Source of the DNA: Lachnospiraceae bacterium
GTDB taxonomy: Bacteria > Bacillota > Clostridia > Lachnospirales > Lachnospiraceae
Direction: 5' to 3'
Assembly: GCA_017440575.1 (NCBI GenBank)
Contig: JAFSGY010000103.1
Span: 1-49,815, forward strand
Length of the DNA: 49,815 nucleotides
This document shows positions 32,763-42,956 of the stretch, piece by piece; the stretch's first letter is position 1, and every line of letters begins with the position of its first letter. The notes under the pieces are model-generated. The model saw only the letters and a program-made list of their open reading frames with translations. It had not been told where the DNA came from and searched no databases. The position numbers were made by a program, and so were the translations under genes.

Positions 32763-34654
32763 TACTTCTTACCTGCCATTCTTCTGACTTTTTTATATTT
32801 TCTGCCAACCAACACCTTAACACTTCTTGGCTTTACTTCTATCTGATTTACATCTTCCAGTTCTTCCGTCATAGCATCTGTATCTACAACTACCTCCCAA
32901 CGATAGCCTCCCGCTAAAGACGGCAATGCAAATTGATGAGATTCCCAGTGCATATTATAAGCAATATAAATCGTATCATCTTCCGTCTTTTTATCTTTGC
33001 GGGCATATTTGCCACAATACATCATGGCAATATGACGATTATAATTGCTCAAATCAACCTTCCATGCTTCTTCCGCATGGTATGACAGATCAGGACAACC
33101 AAATCCATATCGATCTGTCATGGTAAGTTCCTCGGATGTATGCAGAATCGGATGATTTTTCCTAAATTGAATCATACTCTTTACAAATTCAAAAAACTCT
33201 CTGTTCTTCTTCATTAGCCGCCAGTCTATCCAACTTGTTTCATCATCAAGGCAATAACAATTATTGTTACCATTCTGACTATTACCTAATTCATCCCCTG
33301 ATAACAACAATGGCGTTCCCTGTGCCGTCATCAAAAAGCATATTGCATTTTTCATTTGCTTTCGTCTAAGCTTTAAAATAGCAGCCTTTCTTGTCGATCC
33401 TTCTATTCCACAATTCCAGCTATAATTATAATCCGTTCCATCCAGATTATGCTCGCCATTTGCCTCATTATGCTTCTTGTCATAAGATACCAAATCATTC
33501 AACGTAAAACCATAGTAATTTGTAATATAATTAATAACTCCGCATTTTGGATTATGATTCCTCATATGATACTGAAAACCCTTGAGCATATCAGCATCAC
33601 CCTTTAAGAACTTGCGGGTATCATACATAAATTCATCTCTATAGTAACCAAGATTCTTATATATTGGCGACTCTTGCTCCGGATAAATATCGGTAAGCGA
33701 AAAGTCCTCACACATAAGCTTGGTATTGGCAAATAAAGGCTCTGTTGCCAGCAGAGTAATAGGAAGTCTTCTCCCCTTTAAATGTATACCATCAATCCGA
33801 TATTCCAACACCCAATGCTTTAATATTTCTAAAATATAGCCCTGTTTAACATTCTCCGGGAAATAGAATTGCATAATGACTTCAATTCCACTTTTATGAA
33901 ATTCCCTTACCATCGTCTTAAAAGACTGCACCGGATTGCCACTTGCTGAATAGGACGCTTTTGGTGCAAAATAGTACGCTTCCTTATACCCCCAGTAATT
34001 TAATTTTACACTAGAAGTTTCCTCATTCTCTTCCATTATTGGCTCATCAAAATGCTTTACCTGATATTCTATGGTATTTCGTCCTTTCTCTTGCTCACAC
34101 TCTTCAAATTCATACGCTGGCATAAGCTCTACTGCCGTAATTCCAAGTTCTTTCAGATATGGCAATTTCTCCACTAACCCTTCAAAAGTTCCCTTCTGTC
34201 TAACCTTTGAAGATGCGTGCATTGTAAAACTGCGTACATGCAGACAATACATAATACTCTCATGATATGGAATATGAAGCGTATTGGTCTTCTGCCAGTC
34301 AAAATACGACTGATAAAAGCCGCTGTGCATACAGACAGGCTCTTTTTCAGCCTTTCTCCACACCTCATTTCCAAAAATACATTTTGCATATGGATCTACA
34401 AATTGTTTCTCTCCTATATAAAAATTGTATTCATATTCGTCTGTACGAATACCCTCTACAAAAAGGCATGAAATATTACCGATTCTGTGCCTTTTTTCAA
34501 AAGCAATTCTCGTAACCTCTCCTGATTGTTTATGATATAAAATTAATCCACATTCCTCATCGGAACTATTCACCATAGAAAAGTTTATACCGCTGCTCTT
34601 TGGTGTCGCTCCCAAAGGATACGGCTGTCCTTTTTTTGTTCTGATTTGTACCAT
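32762..34654 (-). CDS. Glycogen-debranching (GlgX/GH13) homologue lacking catalytic residues
   Basis: A 630-residue protein with an N-terminal CBM48-like domain (about 10-100, YPLGATPKSSGINFSMV), a GH13 barrel and a C-terminal beta domain. It matches isoamylase/GlgX well around GFTLNDLVSYDKKHNEANGE and TAQGTPLLLSGDELGNSQNGNNNCYC. The catalytic regions are degraded. Region I DVVxNH is QFYFPE (262-267). The nucleophile Asp of DGFRFD is Lys293 (IDGIHLK). The HD of region IV is Tyr380-Tyr381. Only the acid/base Glu316 (LMCEDF) remains. It is therefore unlikely to hydrolyse glycosidic bonds and may bind glycogen or act as a scaffold or regulator. GAGG precedes the ATG. Co-translated with DUF5662. 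Confidence 0.85.
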   Translation of the reverse strand: MVQIRTKKGQPYPLGATPKSSGINFSMVNSSDEECGLILYHKQSGEVTRIAFEKRHRIGNISCLFVEGIRTDEYEYNFYIGEKQFVDPYAKCIFGNEVWRKAEKEPVCMHSGFYQSYFDWQKTNTLHIPYHESIMYCLHVRSFTMHASSKVRQKGTFEGLVEKLPYLKELGITAVELMPAYEFEECEQEKGRNTIEYQVKHFDEPIMEENEETSSVKLNYWGYKEAYYFAPKASYSASGNPVQSFKTMVREFHKSGIEVIMQFYFPENVKQGYILEILKHWVLEYRIDGIHLKGRRLPITLLATEPLFANTKLMCEDFSLTDIYPEQESPIYKNLGYYRDEFMYDTRKFLKGDADMLKGFQYHMRNHNPKCGVINYITNYYGFTLNDLVSYDKKHNEANGEHNLDGTDYNYSWNCGIEGSTRKAAILKLRRKQMKNAICFLMTAQGTPLLLSGDELGNSQNGNNNCYCLDDETSWIDWRLMKKNREFFEFVKSMIQFRKNHPILHTSEELTMTDRYGFGCPDLSYHAEEAWKVDLSNYNRHIAMMYCGKYARKDKKTEDDTIYIAYNMHWESHQFALPSLAGGYRWEVVVDTDAMTEELEDVNQIEVKPRSVKVLVGRKYKKVRRMAGKK

Positions 34655-34782
34655 GTATGTCCTCGCTTTTTCATTTTAAGCCAATATGCATAATTATTGC
34701 ATTCTATGGTTTACTATAACACAAAAAAAAATCAAATCCTAGTATTGTATTGAATATTTCATGTATTTCCTCTCAAATTATC

Positions 34783-34811
34783 TTGCCTATTTTCTCCTGC
34801 TTGGTTAAAAT
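34783..34811 (+). promoter_or_regulatory. Promoter of DUF1292-DUF2225
   Basis: TTGCCT and TAAAAT are 17 bp apart. The predicted start lies about 73 nt before the ATG at 34891. Confidence 0.55.
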
Positions 34812-34890
34812 ATATAGTAAAGGACATTTCTATCATGTCTACATATTAAATTATTTCGATATAACAATATTTTATGAAAGGACAAATAAA

Positions 34891-35220
34891 ATGGCAAATA
34901 AAAAGACAAATGGTTATGATGACGAAGAAATGACTGTCGAATTAGAACTCGATGATGGTGAAAAAGTTACCTGTGCGATTATTACTATCCTGACAGTTGA
35001 AAAAAAGGACTACATTGTTCTCCTTCCTTTAGACGAAGATGGCAACAATGATGACGGCGAAGTTTGGTTCTATCGTTATTTTGAAGATGAATCTGATCTA
35101 AACGCTGAGCCTCAGCTTGAGTACATCGATGATGATGATGAATACGAAAATGTTGCGGATGCCTTTGATGAGTATCTGGACAATGTGGAATTCGATGAAG
35201 TTGTGAAGGATGAAGAATAA
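34891..35220 (+). CDS. DUF1292 family protein
   Basis: A 109-residue, very acidic protein of the DUF1292 family, of unknown function. It has the domain core MTVELELDDGEKVTCAIITILTVEKKDYIVLLPLDEDG, with an Asp/Glu-rich tail. The start is ATG 34891, with GAAAGGAC upstream; an in-frame ATG at 34750 would precede the promoter and has no ribosome site. The gene is 14 bp upstream of DUF2225 and probably cotranscribed. Confidence 0.88.
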   Translation: MANKKTNGYDDEEMTVELELDDGEKVTCAIITILTVEKKDYIVLLPLDEDGNNDDGEVWFYRYFEDESDLNAEPQLEYIDDDDEYENVADAFDEYLDNVEFDEVVKDEE

Positions 35221-35234
35221 GGAGGTTCACCAAA

Positions 35235-35975
35235 ATGGATGACAACGAAAAAACACTGTTATTGGACAAATCTTACACCTGTCCTGTATGCGACAAAAAG
35301 ATTAAGGTTAAATCCGTAAAAACAAATGTTGCAAAATTCGTTGGAACCGGCCCCGACTTACGACCTTCTCATAGTAACATCAATGTAACAAAGTACGAGG
35401 TTGCTTCCTGCAATTATTGTGGCTACACTGCATTGGGCAAAGACTTTCCAAATACCACACAAGTACAAAGAAAATTACTTCGTGAAAAGATTCAGGCAAA
35501 TTACAAATCCCATGAAGAGATTCCATGTGACAGCTATTCCGTTGAAACTGCAATCAGCAGGCTGAAAATGGCTCTTCTCTGCACCGTTACCAAAGCTGGA
35601 AAGGAAAGCGAAATTGGCAATATCTGTCTGAAAATCAGTTGGCTCTATCAGGATCTGGTTGATGAATTATCAGAAGATGAACCAGGATACGAAGAGAAAA
35701 AGACTGCATACCTTGCAGAAGCTCATAATCAGGCCATGAACGCCTATGAGCATCTTTCCAAAGCAAGAATGGAAGAAAATTATCCAATCGCAGGTATGAA
35801 CGAATCTACTTTAGACTATCTCCTCTCCTATCTTGCCTACGAAAAGGGTGAGTACCAGACTGCGATGCAGTATCTCTCTGGTGTTGTTACCACGAGAGGA
35901 ATCAGCTCGCGTCTTAAAGATAAATGTTTGGACTTAAAGGAGCTTGTTAATGCAAAGCTTCATCCAAGTGAGTAA
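35235..35975 (+). CDS. DUF2225 family zinc-ribbon protein
   Basis: A 246-residue protein of the DUF2225 family. The N-terminus has two CxxC pairs that form a zinc ribbon (TCPVCDKKIKVKSVK and SCNYCGYTA). The rest is helical with TPR-like character (AYEHLSKARMEENYPIAG, LAYEKGEYQTAMQYLSGVV). Function unknown; membership in stress or metal sensing is only a guess. GGAGG lies 10 nt before the ATG. Its last 29 bp overlap the 3' end of the convergent helicase gene. Confidence 0.88.
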   Translation: MDDNEKTLLLDKSYTCPVCDKKIKVKSVKTNVAKFVGTGPDLRPSHSNINVTKYEVASCNYCGYTALGKDFPNTTQVQRKLLREKIQANYKSHEEIPCDSYSVETAISRLKMALLCTVTKAGKESEIGNICLKISWLYQDLVDELSEDEPGYEEKKTAYLAEAHNQAMNAYEHLSKARMEENYPIAGMNESTLDYLLSYLAYEKGEYQTAMQYLSGVVTTRGISSRLKDKCLDLKELVNAKLHPSE

Positions 35976-37836
35976 ATTCATAAATATAACGAGATGGCAG
36001 GATATTTCCTGCCTCTTTTTCTTTCACCGAAAAAAGAAAAAGCTTTTCCTTTGCTCTTGTCATAGCTACAAAAAACATTCTACGTTCTTCCTCTAGTTCC
36101 TCATCCGTAACTGCCTTTTTATGCGGTACATGTCCTTCATTTACATCCGGAATAATCACAACAGGCCATTCCAGCCCCTTAGAGCCATGCATAGTTACAA
36201 TATGGACTGCATCTTCTTTTTCTTTCTTTCCATGTTCCAGCTCTTCTTCATAATGTTCTATGTAAAAAAGCCATTCCTCTAAGGTATCAAAATTAGCAGC
36301 ACTTTCCTGCAAAAGCTGTAACTCTTCCTCCCATTTTTGAAACGAAGCTCCTATCTCCTTTGCCTTTTCTCGCAAATATTCGTCATAGCCAATTCCCTTT
36401 CTGATAAAATTTATCGCAGCATACGGACTCATACCTTTGATAAATTTTAAGTGTTTATAAAATTGTATGATATTTTGTATTACATAACTCTTATCCTGAT
36501 TATTTCGAATAAGCTCCTGCATGGTAAACGTCTTCATTGGTACAGTATCACGCCGAATGTAACGAACCGGACGATTCATAATACGATAAAATGCCCTTAT
36601 ATCCTTCTGATATAGTGCATATTGCAAATATGCGATAATATCCTTTGCCACCACACTATCATAGATATTTCCTGTCTTTTCCTTCATCCGAAAAGGAATC
36701 TTCTCTTTTAATAGCTTTTCTGCCATAATCGTTGCATGTGTATTGGTTCGATAGATAAGTGCTATGTCCTTATATTGAGCCCCCTTCTGCTTCATGTATT
36801 GCTGAATGAGCGAAACAATGCTTTTGGATTGTTCCTGTCTGGATTCAAAATAGCATACACGTACACCATCCTTATCCGTATTCTGTGCCAAAACTTGCTT
36901 TTCAAAACGTTTCTTATTATGCTGAATCAAGCGACTCGCACTTTCAACAATATCACTCTTGCTGCGATAATTTATATTTAATAATACCTGTTCTGCATTT
37001 GGATAATCCTCTTGAAAATGTAACATAATCTCAGGATCAGAACCTCGAAAACCATAGATTGCCTGGTCATCATCTCCAACGATAAAGAGATTATTTTGCG
37101 GCCTGGCAAGCATTTGTATGATTTTATATTGCAATGGATTAATATCTTGAAATTCATCGATTAAGATATATTGAAATCGTTCCTGCCACAGCCTTATCAC
37201 ATCAGGTCTCTGCTTCAATAATTGATAGCACAACAACACCATATCATCAAAATCTACTTTCTTAGACATGGTCATTTTTCGATTATATTCTTGATAAATA
37301 TAATCGAATATTTGTGACGAAATTACTTCGCTCTTATATTCTCTTGGTGATATCCCGCAGTTTTTTACCTTACTAATTTCTGATAACAGCCTCTGTATCT
37401 CTTCGCCTGTTTCCTCCTGTTCCTTCCATAATACACATGATTGTTCATTTTGTTGCTTTAATTGTTCTGGAATAGCTTGTATGACTTCCTTTATTAGTGT
37501 TTTTTTCTGTGATTCCCTGATAATACTGGATGTGTCAAAAGAATAGGTTTGTTTTAAGATTTGGAAAAAGATTGCATGAAACGTACCAAAACAAACAGGA
37601 TAAAACCTATTTTCAGTCATTGCCAAAAAACGCTTCTGCATCTCCAATGCAGCCGCCTTTGTAAAGGTAATCACCAATATATTCTCCGGCTTTACCTGAT
37701 GTTCTTCTATTAAATATTTGATACGTTGGGTAATAACGAGAGTTTTTCCAGAGCCGGGACCTGCTAGGACTAGCATCGGTCCCTCTCTGTGAATAATTGC
37801 TTTAGACTGAGCCTCGTTTACTGTCGCATTAAGCAT
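35947..37836 (-). CDS. UvrD/PcrA-type superfamily 1 DNA helicase
   Basis: A 629-residue ATP-dependent 3'-5' helicase. It has Walker A GPGSGKT (about 26-32), [13 protein letters not shown] (motif II), [16 protein letters not shown] (motif III), INYRS (motif IV), [14 protein letters not shown] (motif V) and [10 protein letters not shown] (motif VI). It is shorter than PcrA (about 730), lacking much of the C-terminal extension, so it is a compact UvrD-like protein; repair or recombination is its likely field. The ATG overlaps the gltX stop by 8 bp. The DUF2225 terminator hairpin lies inside its last codons. Confidence 0.93.
   Translation of the reverse strand: MLNATVNEAQSKAIIHREGPMLVLAGPGSGKTLVITQRIKYLIEEHQVKPENILVITFTKAAALEMQKRFLAMTENRFYPVCFGTFHAIFFQILKQTYSFDTSSIIRESQKKTLIKEVIQAIPEQLKQQNEQSCVLWKEQEETGEEIQRLLSEISKVKNCGISPREYKSEVISSQIFDYIYQEYNRKMTMSKKVDFDDMVLLCYQLLKQRPDVIRLWQERFQYILIDEFQDINPLQYKIIQMLARPQNNLFIVGDDDQAIYGFRGSDPEIMLHFQEDYPNAEQVLLNINYRSKSDIVESASRLIQHNKKRFEKQVLAQNTDKDGVRVCYFESRQEQSKSIVSLIQQYMKQKGAQYKDIALIYRTNTHATIMAEKLLKEKIPFRMKEKTGNIYDSVVAKDIIAYLQYALYQKDIRAFYRIMNRPVRYIRRDTVPMKTFTMQELIRNNQDKSYVIQNIIQFYKHLKFIKGMSPYAAINFIRKGIGYDEYLREKAKEIGASFQKWEEELQLLQESAANFDTLEEWLFYIEHYEEELEHGKKEKEDAVHIVTMHGSKGLEWPVVIIPDVNEGHVPHKKAVTDEELEEERRMFFVAMTRAKEKLFLFSVKEKEAGNILPSRYIYEFTHLDEALH
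35996..36020 (+). terminator. Terminator of DUF1292-DUF2225, inside the helicase 3' end
   Basis: GGCAGGA/TCCTGCC with a four-base loop, then TCTTTTT, lies 20 nt past the DUF2225 stop. The same bases encode about residues 607-615 of the convergent helicase, so the hairpin and the protein constrain one another. Confidence 0.78.
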
Positions 37837-39295
37837 TCTGCAGTAATTCGATTCCCTTCTTGATTCTCTTAATAGATTCTTCTTTTCCCAAAACTTCCAT
37901 AATCTCTGTAGCTCCGGCAGGTGTCATCTGCATACCGGATACTGCAGTTCTAATTGGCCACATAACATAGCCGTTCTTTACATCCTTCTCAGCTACATAA
38001 GATAATAATAATTGATACAGAGCATCGTTGCTATAATCCTCCTGTGCTTCAAGCATTGGAAGAATATCCTTCAATACCTCAAGAGAAGACTCCGCTGTTG
38101 TCTTCATCTTCTTATGAGTATACATTGCAATATCATATTCCGGTAACTCATTGAAGAAAGTAATCAATGGAGCAATATCCGGGAATACTTCTATTCTTGT
38201 CTTCACCATCTCTGCAATCTTCTTGAAGTCAAAGTCATACTCTCTTGTCAACGCTGCTTTCAGATACGGTAACGCCATCTCATAGAAACGTTCTGAATCC
38301 ATGGCCTTGATATATTCACCATTCATCCATCTTAACTTGCCCATATCAAATACGGATGGAGACTTATTAATTCTTCTGTAGTCAAACTCCTTGATTAACT
38401 CATCGAGTGTAAAGATTTCCTTATTTTCCTCAGGACTCCAGCCAAGAAGCGCAATAAAGTTTACTACTGCCTCCGGTAAGAATCCCTGCTCGATAATATC
38501 CTCAAAAGAAGAATGTCCGCTTCTCTTGCTTAACTTCTTATGCTCTTCATCTGTAATCAATGGAAGATGTACATAAACAGGAATCTCCCATCCAAACGCC
38601 TCATATAATCTGTTATATTTTGGTGTAGAAGAAAGATACTCATTACCACGTACAACATGAGTAATCTCCATCAAATGATCATCTACTACATTTGCAAAAT
38701 TATAAGTTGGATATCCATCTGACTTAATCAGAATCATATCATCTAATTCAGAGTTATCAACTGTTATATCTCCATATAACTCATCATGGAAGGTTGTTGT
38801 TCCTTCTGTTGGATTATTCTGTCTAATAACGTATGGAATACCGCTCTTTAATTTCTCTTCAATTTCTTCCTTGGATAAATGGAGACAATGCTTGTCATAC
38901 ACACTAATTTCCTTACCTTCTACAACCTCTGTTTTGAGAGTTGCAAGACGCTCCTTGTCACAGAAGCAATAATATGCTTCGCCTTTTTCGATTAACTTCT
39001 TAGCATACTCCATGTAGATACCAGCCGCAACACGCTCACTCTGTACATATGGACCATATCCCTTATCCTTATCTGGACCTTCATCGTATTCAAGTCCAGT
39101 TGCCTTTAATGTATTATAAATAATCTCTGTCGCACCTTCAACATAACGCTCTCTGTCTGTATCTTCAATACGGAAAAGAAAATCTCCGCCATCATGCTTT
39201 GCAATTAAAAATTCATATAAAGCACTTCTCAAATTACCAACATGCATTCTTCCTGTTGGGCTTGGTGCAAATCTGCATCTTACTTTTTTAGCCAT
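37829..39295 (-). CDS. gltX: Glutamyl-tRNA synthetase
   Basis: Charges tRNA-Glu, and possibly tRNA-Gln if the Gat transamidation route is used, as in most Clostridia. The 488-residue class I synthetase has the HIGH-type motif in [18 protein letters not shown], the KMSKS-type KLSKRSG, and the zinc-binding-type insertion [23 protein letters not shown] lies 9 nt before the ATG. It is followed by the helicase with an 8-bp overlap, so they form one operon. A terminator from the hydrogenase-like gene separates it from upstream. Confidence 0.96.
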   Translation of the reverse strand: MAKKVRCRFAPSPTGRMHVGNLRSALYEFLIAKHDGGDFLFRIEDTDRERYVEGATEIIYNTLKATGLEYDEGPDKDKGYGPYVQSERVAAGIYMEYAKKLIEKGEAYYCFCDKERLATLKTEVVEGKEISVYDKHCLHLSKEEIEEKLKSGIPYVIRQNNPTEGTTTFHDELYGDITVDNSELDDMILIKSDGYPTYNFANVVDDHLMEITHVVRGNEYLSSTPKYNRLYEAFGWEIPVYVHLPLITDEEHKKLSKRSGHSSFEDIIEQGFLPEAVVNFIALLGWSPEENKEIFTLDELIKEFDYRRINKSPSVFDMGKLRWMNGEYIKAMDSERFYEMALPYLKAALTREYDFDFKKIAEMVKTRIEVFPDIAPLITFFNELPEYDIAMYTHKKMKTTAESSLEVLKDILPMLEAQEDYSNDALYQLLLSYVAEKDVKNGYVMWPIRTAVSGMQMTPAGATEIMEVLGKEESIKRIKKGIELLQNA

Positions 39296-39344
39296 GTTTT
39301 TCTTACCTTTCTGTTATTGTAAATTAAAATGTGTTCTATCACAC

Positions 39345-39375
39345 AAGAAAAACCGGCATTTTGCCAGTTTTTCTT
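39345..39375 (-). terminator. Terminator of the hydrogenase-like gene
   Basis: A 13-14-bp stem (39345-39358 with 39362-39375) has a small loop. A/T pairs at its base give a T-run on the minus strand. It lies about 85 nt past the stop. Confidence 0.8.
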
Positions 39376-39459
39376 CTCTATTCGTAAACGAATCATTCTA
39401 AGGTTAAATTTTACCAATCTGTCAAGTCAAAGTCAATAGACAAACAGTATAACAATAAA

Positions 39460-40947
39460 CTACTTTTCCTCCGGCTGTGGAAGTTTCTGTTCTGTCGCAT
39501 TCTTAAAGCTTGCGAGTTCTTTTGCTGCAACCGGAACTGCAATATTGGTTCCAGCCCCTGCAATACAGCCTCCCGGACATGCCATACCTTCAATCAGACA
39601 ACCGTTCTTCTTGCCTGCTTTCGCAAGCATTAGCACTTTCTTACATTCGGCAAGACTTTCTGCATGTTCAATATTTATTTCCGTATCAGGATAATATTCC
39701 TTAATACATGCTTCGATAGCACTTGCCACACCGCCGGCAACACCATATCCACGTCCGGCAGCCGTTGCATCCTGCATGGTATCCATTGCCTTAATTTCTT
39801 CTAACAGAATTCCCTTTGCCTCAAACATACCCGTTAATTCCTCAAAGGTAATAACAAAATCTACATCTGAACGAACCGTTCTTCTGCTTGCTTCAAGCTT
39901 CTTACTAGCACAAGGACCAATAAACACAACACTTGCATCCGGATGATCTTCCTTAATAATTCTTGCCGTTGCCACCATAGGAGTAAGGGCATTACTAATC
40001 TTGTCAATGGTTTCCGGGAAAAACTTCTTAGCAAGCACAGACCAAGAAGGACAACAGGAAGTAAGAAGGAATGGCAACTCGCCTGTCGCAACCTCTTTTA
40101 CATAATGCTCAGCTTCTGCCATCGCTCCTAAATCCGCACCAATAGCAGTTTCGTAAACATCATAAAAGCCTAATTCCTTTAATGCTGTTTTCAACATATC
40201 AGGAGTAACCTTTGACCCAAACTGACCAACAAAAGCAGGTGCCACCTGTGCGATGATCTTTCTTCCAGACTGTAATGCGCGAATCAGCTGGAAAATCTGT
40301 GACTTATCTGCAATCGCTCCAAATGGACAGCTTACCATACACTGACCACAAGATACACACTTTTCATTATCAATAACAGCTCTTCCATAGCTGTCAGAAT
40401 GAATCGCATTCACGCCGCAATGTGCCAAACACGGTCTCTGCTGATGGGAAATGGCATCGTAAGGGCAAACTGTTTTACACTTACCACATTTAATACATTT
40501 CTCTTGATCAATGATTGAACGACCATTTTTCATGGTAATGGCACCTCGAGGACACACTTCATTACAAGGATGCGCCAAACATCCCATACACTTATCTGTT
40601 ACTTCATAACGATTCTCAGGACAGGCATTACATGCTGATGAAATAACCTGCATAAGAGGCGGCTCATAATATTTCTCATCAATATTACTCTCCTCCACAC
40701 CCTGACTTACCTGTACCGGCTCATCCTCCGGACGAAGCGACATTCCCATCGCAAGTCGTGTTCTCTCTCTGATAATCTCACGTTCTCTATAAATATTATC
40801 CCAATAAGGGGAATTCTCTGCATCTGCCAGCTTATATGGTAAAGCTTCCATATCTTCTACTAAATTCTTAGAATTATATGCCATATTTGCTACTTCACGA
40901 AATATTGCACGTCTGACTTTTCTTACCTGGGTATCAATTCCTCTCAT
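39460..40947 (-). CDS. [FeFe]-hydrogenase-like protein (putative group B)
   Basis: A 495-residue cytoplasmic iron-sulfur protein. The N-terminal 220 residues carry several 4Fe-4S motifs (CxxCxxHPCxxVCP near 120-132, CIKCGKCKTVCP at 151-162, CVSCGQCMVSCP at 197-208). The H-cluster domain follows, with L1 TSCCPSW (296-302), L2 GPCASKK (344-350) and L3 EGMACPGGC (453-461); all four H-cluster cysteines are present. L1 has Ser where bifurcating group A enzymes usually have Gly/Ala, and L2 has GPCASKK rather than MPCTAKK, which points to group B. Hydrogen turnover with ferredoxin is likely but untested. No maturation genes (hydEFG) are adjacent. Monocistronic. Confidence 0.88.
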   Translation of the reverse strand: MRGIDTQVRKVRRAIFREVANMAYNSKNLVEDMEALPYKLADAENSPYWDNIYREREIIRERTRLAMGMSLRPEDEPVQVSQGVEESNIDEKYYEPPLMQVISSACNACPENRYEVTDKCMGCLAHPCNEVCPRGAITMKNGRSIIDQEKCIKCGKCKTVCPYDAISHQQRPCLAHCGVNAIHSDSYGRAVIDNEKCVSCGQCMVSCPFGAIADKSQIFQLIRALQSGRKIIAQVAPAFVGQFGSKVTPDMLKTALKELGFYDVYETAIGADLGAMAEAEHYVKEVATGELPFLLTSCCPSWSVLAKKFFPETIDKISNALTPMVATARIIKEDHPDASVVFIGPCASKKLEASRRTVRSDVDFVITFEELTGMFEAKGILLEEIKAMDTMQDATAAGRGYGVAGGVASAIEACIKEYYPDTEINIEHAESLAECKKVLMLAKAGKKNGCLIEGMACPGGCIAGAGTNIAVPVAAKELASFKNATEQKLPQPEEK

Positions 40948-41164
40948 ATTAGACCATGCCTTTCTGTTTTATATCACACTTTTGTAAACCATTTAATAAT
41001 TATATTCTGACATAAATTTAACAAAAAAGCAACTATATATCGTTAAAAAAATAACATTATATTTATACATAAACAGTGCATATTCTTTACAGATTGCATT
41101 TCTCTATTATGTCCAAAGCTTGAAACAATTGGAATTATCAAATTAGTTATTCCTCAAATATATA

Positions 41165-41211
41165 AAAAGTGCAGCTGTCAGAGTTAATGCCTTTCTAACA
41201 ACTACACTTTT
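41165..41211 (-). terminator. Terminator of the Uma2 gene
   Basis: An 18-bp stem with three G-U pairs (minus-strand AAAAGTG... with ...CACTTTT) and an 11-nt loop lies 9 nt past the stop. On the RNA the pairing is complete. Confidence 0.78.
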
Positions 41212-41219
41212 ATTCTCTC

Positions 41220-41795
41220 TTATTCTACATACTCTTCTTCAAACAAACCTTCAAATATTTCTGCTAATGTCATGCTTATATTGGGGAAATCACGTAATAT
41301 AATCTTTACCTCTGCATTATAGTGAGGACTACCTATATCAGCTTCCAAAATTAATTTATCTTGAAGCTGATATTTTCCATCTATCAAATAATAGATTTCT
41401 ACCATGCACTCTTTACAGGAGACAATCCAATATTCACTAACGCCAACTTGCTCATAGATATCCTTCTTAATTGTCGTATCACGCATAGCTGTCGAAGGAC
41501 TTAGAGTCTCTACAATAAACTTCGGAACTCCGCTATAGCTACCGCCCTTCAAATACTTTCTATCACAAACTATCATAACATCAGGAATAACATAATCATC
41601 ATTAACCTCTGAATGATATTTATAATCCAGATTTTCCATAAAGGATAAACAAAAACTACCTTTTAATCCCTGTTTTATAATAGCATGTATATTTCCATCT
41701 ACAATTCCATGCCTGTAGTTTGGAGATGGTGACATATCAAAGATTACTCCATCGATTTTCTCTTCTTTTTTGTAAGAATCCTTTAATAATGGCAT
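41220..41795 (-). CDS. Uma2/DUF820 family PD-(D/E)XK endonuclease-like protein
   Basis: A 191-residue protein of the Uma2 family, which has a restriction-endonuclease-like fold. The active-site pattern is visible: Asp in YVIPDVMIVCD, Glu in KFIVETLSPSTAMRD, and Lys in TIKKDIYEQVGVSEYWIV. The biological role of Uma2 proteins is not settled. The start is ATG 41795, with GAGGTG 6 nt upstream, rather than the GTG 9 bp earlier. The gene is monocistronic with its own terminator. Confidence 0.88.
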   Translation of the reverse strand: MPLLKDSYKKEEKIDGVIFDMSPSPNYRHGIVDGNIHAIIKQGLKGSFCLSFMENLDYKYHSEVNDDYVIPDVMIVCDRKYLKGGSYSGVPKFIVETLSPSTAMRDTTIKKDIYEQVGVSEYWIVSCKECMVEIYYLIDGKYQLQDKLILEADIGSPHYNAEVKIILRDFPNISMTLAEIFEGLFEEEYVE

Positions 41796-41877
41796 ATATC
41801 TCACCTCTTTCTAAACTAAGCATATCATAAAAGAAAAAAAGCGTAAATATTCATTCAATTAACTATTCTTATAAATC

Positions 41878-41995
41878 GTTACTGTTCACTTCGTTCCAGT
41901 AACATGCAAAAATCCATCTTGAATTTGCTTTGCAAATGGATTTTTGCTTAGCCAAACTACGTTTTCTTACGCACTTAGCAGTAAATGCTAGGTGC
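41878..41995 (-). repeat. Dispersed structured element, copy B
   Basis: About 118 bp, homologous to 1252-1372, starting 5 nt past the stop of the gene at 42000. H1 GTTACTG/CAGTAAC (41878-41884/41897-41903), H2 12 bp (41906-41917/41936-41947) and H3 10 bp (41971-41980/41986-41995) with a GTAAA loop. Stems differ in sequence from copy A but remain paired. Confidence 0.75.
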
Positions 41996-41999
41996 TGTG

Positions 42000-42836
42000 T
42001 TAACAATGACTATAAATCTCTTTAATATACTCCAATGCTGCTACGGCATTATCCGGCTTGGTATCCTCTAAGGTTGCATGCATAAATGGTTTTTCCTTCT
42101 TCATATAAGGAATGATTCTGTCCCAATGGCACTGCCCCTGTCCAACCGGCACAGAGATAAGCTTGCCATCCTCAATGATAAAATCTTTTACATGAAGCAC
42201 TGCCACATCCTTGCCTAATAATTCAATCGCCTGATCAATAATCTCATCCTGCTTCTCATAATTATAAATCTCAAGAAGATTAACCGGATCAAGGATAATT
42301 CTTAAGTTCGGAGAATTGATTTCATCCAATACTCTTCTGGCACGAACCGGATTGCACACGATATGCCTTATAACAGGCTCAATGGCAATTAATACACCCA
42401 TCTGTTCTGCATACTTTACAATCGGTCTGAGATTCTTAATAAAAAGCTCCAATGCCTCTTCTGACCAGCATGCCTCTTCAAACTTATATTCCACATTTGG
42501 AGCACCTGTCTCGGTTCCCACTACACCAACTCCTAAATGAGCTGCAAAACGGATATGTGCCATATATTTATCCTGAATCGCTTTTAACTGTACAGGATCT
42601 GGATTAGCAAGATTGAGATAACAGCCTAATACTGCAAAATCAAGCTCGTTTTTCTCAAATAATCTCTTCAAATACATCGCATATCCCGGTGTTAATGCAC
42701 TATCTGCAACCGAATTTTCATTAATAACCTTGGAAAGAGCAACATGTGCGCATGCAAATCCTTGCTCCTTTACTGCCTTTACTCTCTCTTCAAGCGGTAC
42801 ATTAACCGCATCATGTAATCTAATACCAAACTGCAT
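42000..42836 (-). CDS. Sugar-phosphate isomerase/epimerase-family TIM-barrel protein
   Basis: A 278-residue protein of the AP endonuclease 2/xylose-isomerase-like family. Metal ligands are visible in IAIEPV (Glu near 148), RIILDPVNLLEI (Asp), VLHVKDF (His) and HATLEDT (Glu). No signal peptide. The substrate is not determinable from sequence; in this position, after GH105, pectinesterase and an esterase, it probably isomerises a uronate- or rhamnose-derived sugar. GGAGG lies 7 nt before the ATG. A 120-bp gap separates it from the esterase; dispersed element copy B follows its stop. Confidence 0.85.
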   Translation of the reverse strand: MQFGIRLHDAVNVPLEERVKAVKEQGFACAHVALSKVINENSVADSALTPGYAMYLKRLFEKNELDFAVLGCYLNLANPDPVQLKAIQDKYMAHIRFAAHLGVGVVGTETGAPNVEYKFEEACWSEEALELFIKNLRPIVKYAEQMGVLIAIEPVIRHIVCNPVRARRVLDEINSPNLRIILDPVNLLEIYNYEKQDEIIDQAIELLGKDVAVLHVKDFIIEDGKLISVPVGQGQCHWDRIIPYMKKEKPFMHATLEDTKPDNAVAALEYIKEIYSHC

Positions 42837-42956
42837 AATTATTCCTCCAAGTCTATAATCATTATACCCATGATAGCATTCACTTTCGAAGAAATCTCTT
42901 CATTTTTCACATTTTAGTGCGCTATTCTTACCATTTTGAAATAGCACCGTTTAAGC

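Noticed and set aside
34985-35269. Minus-strand histidine-rich frame opposite DUF1292
   Set aside because: Shadow of the acidic Asp/Glu codons of DUF1292 on the other strand.
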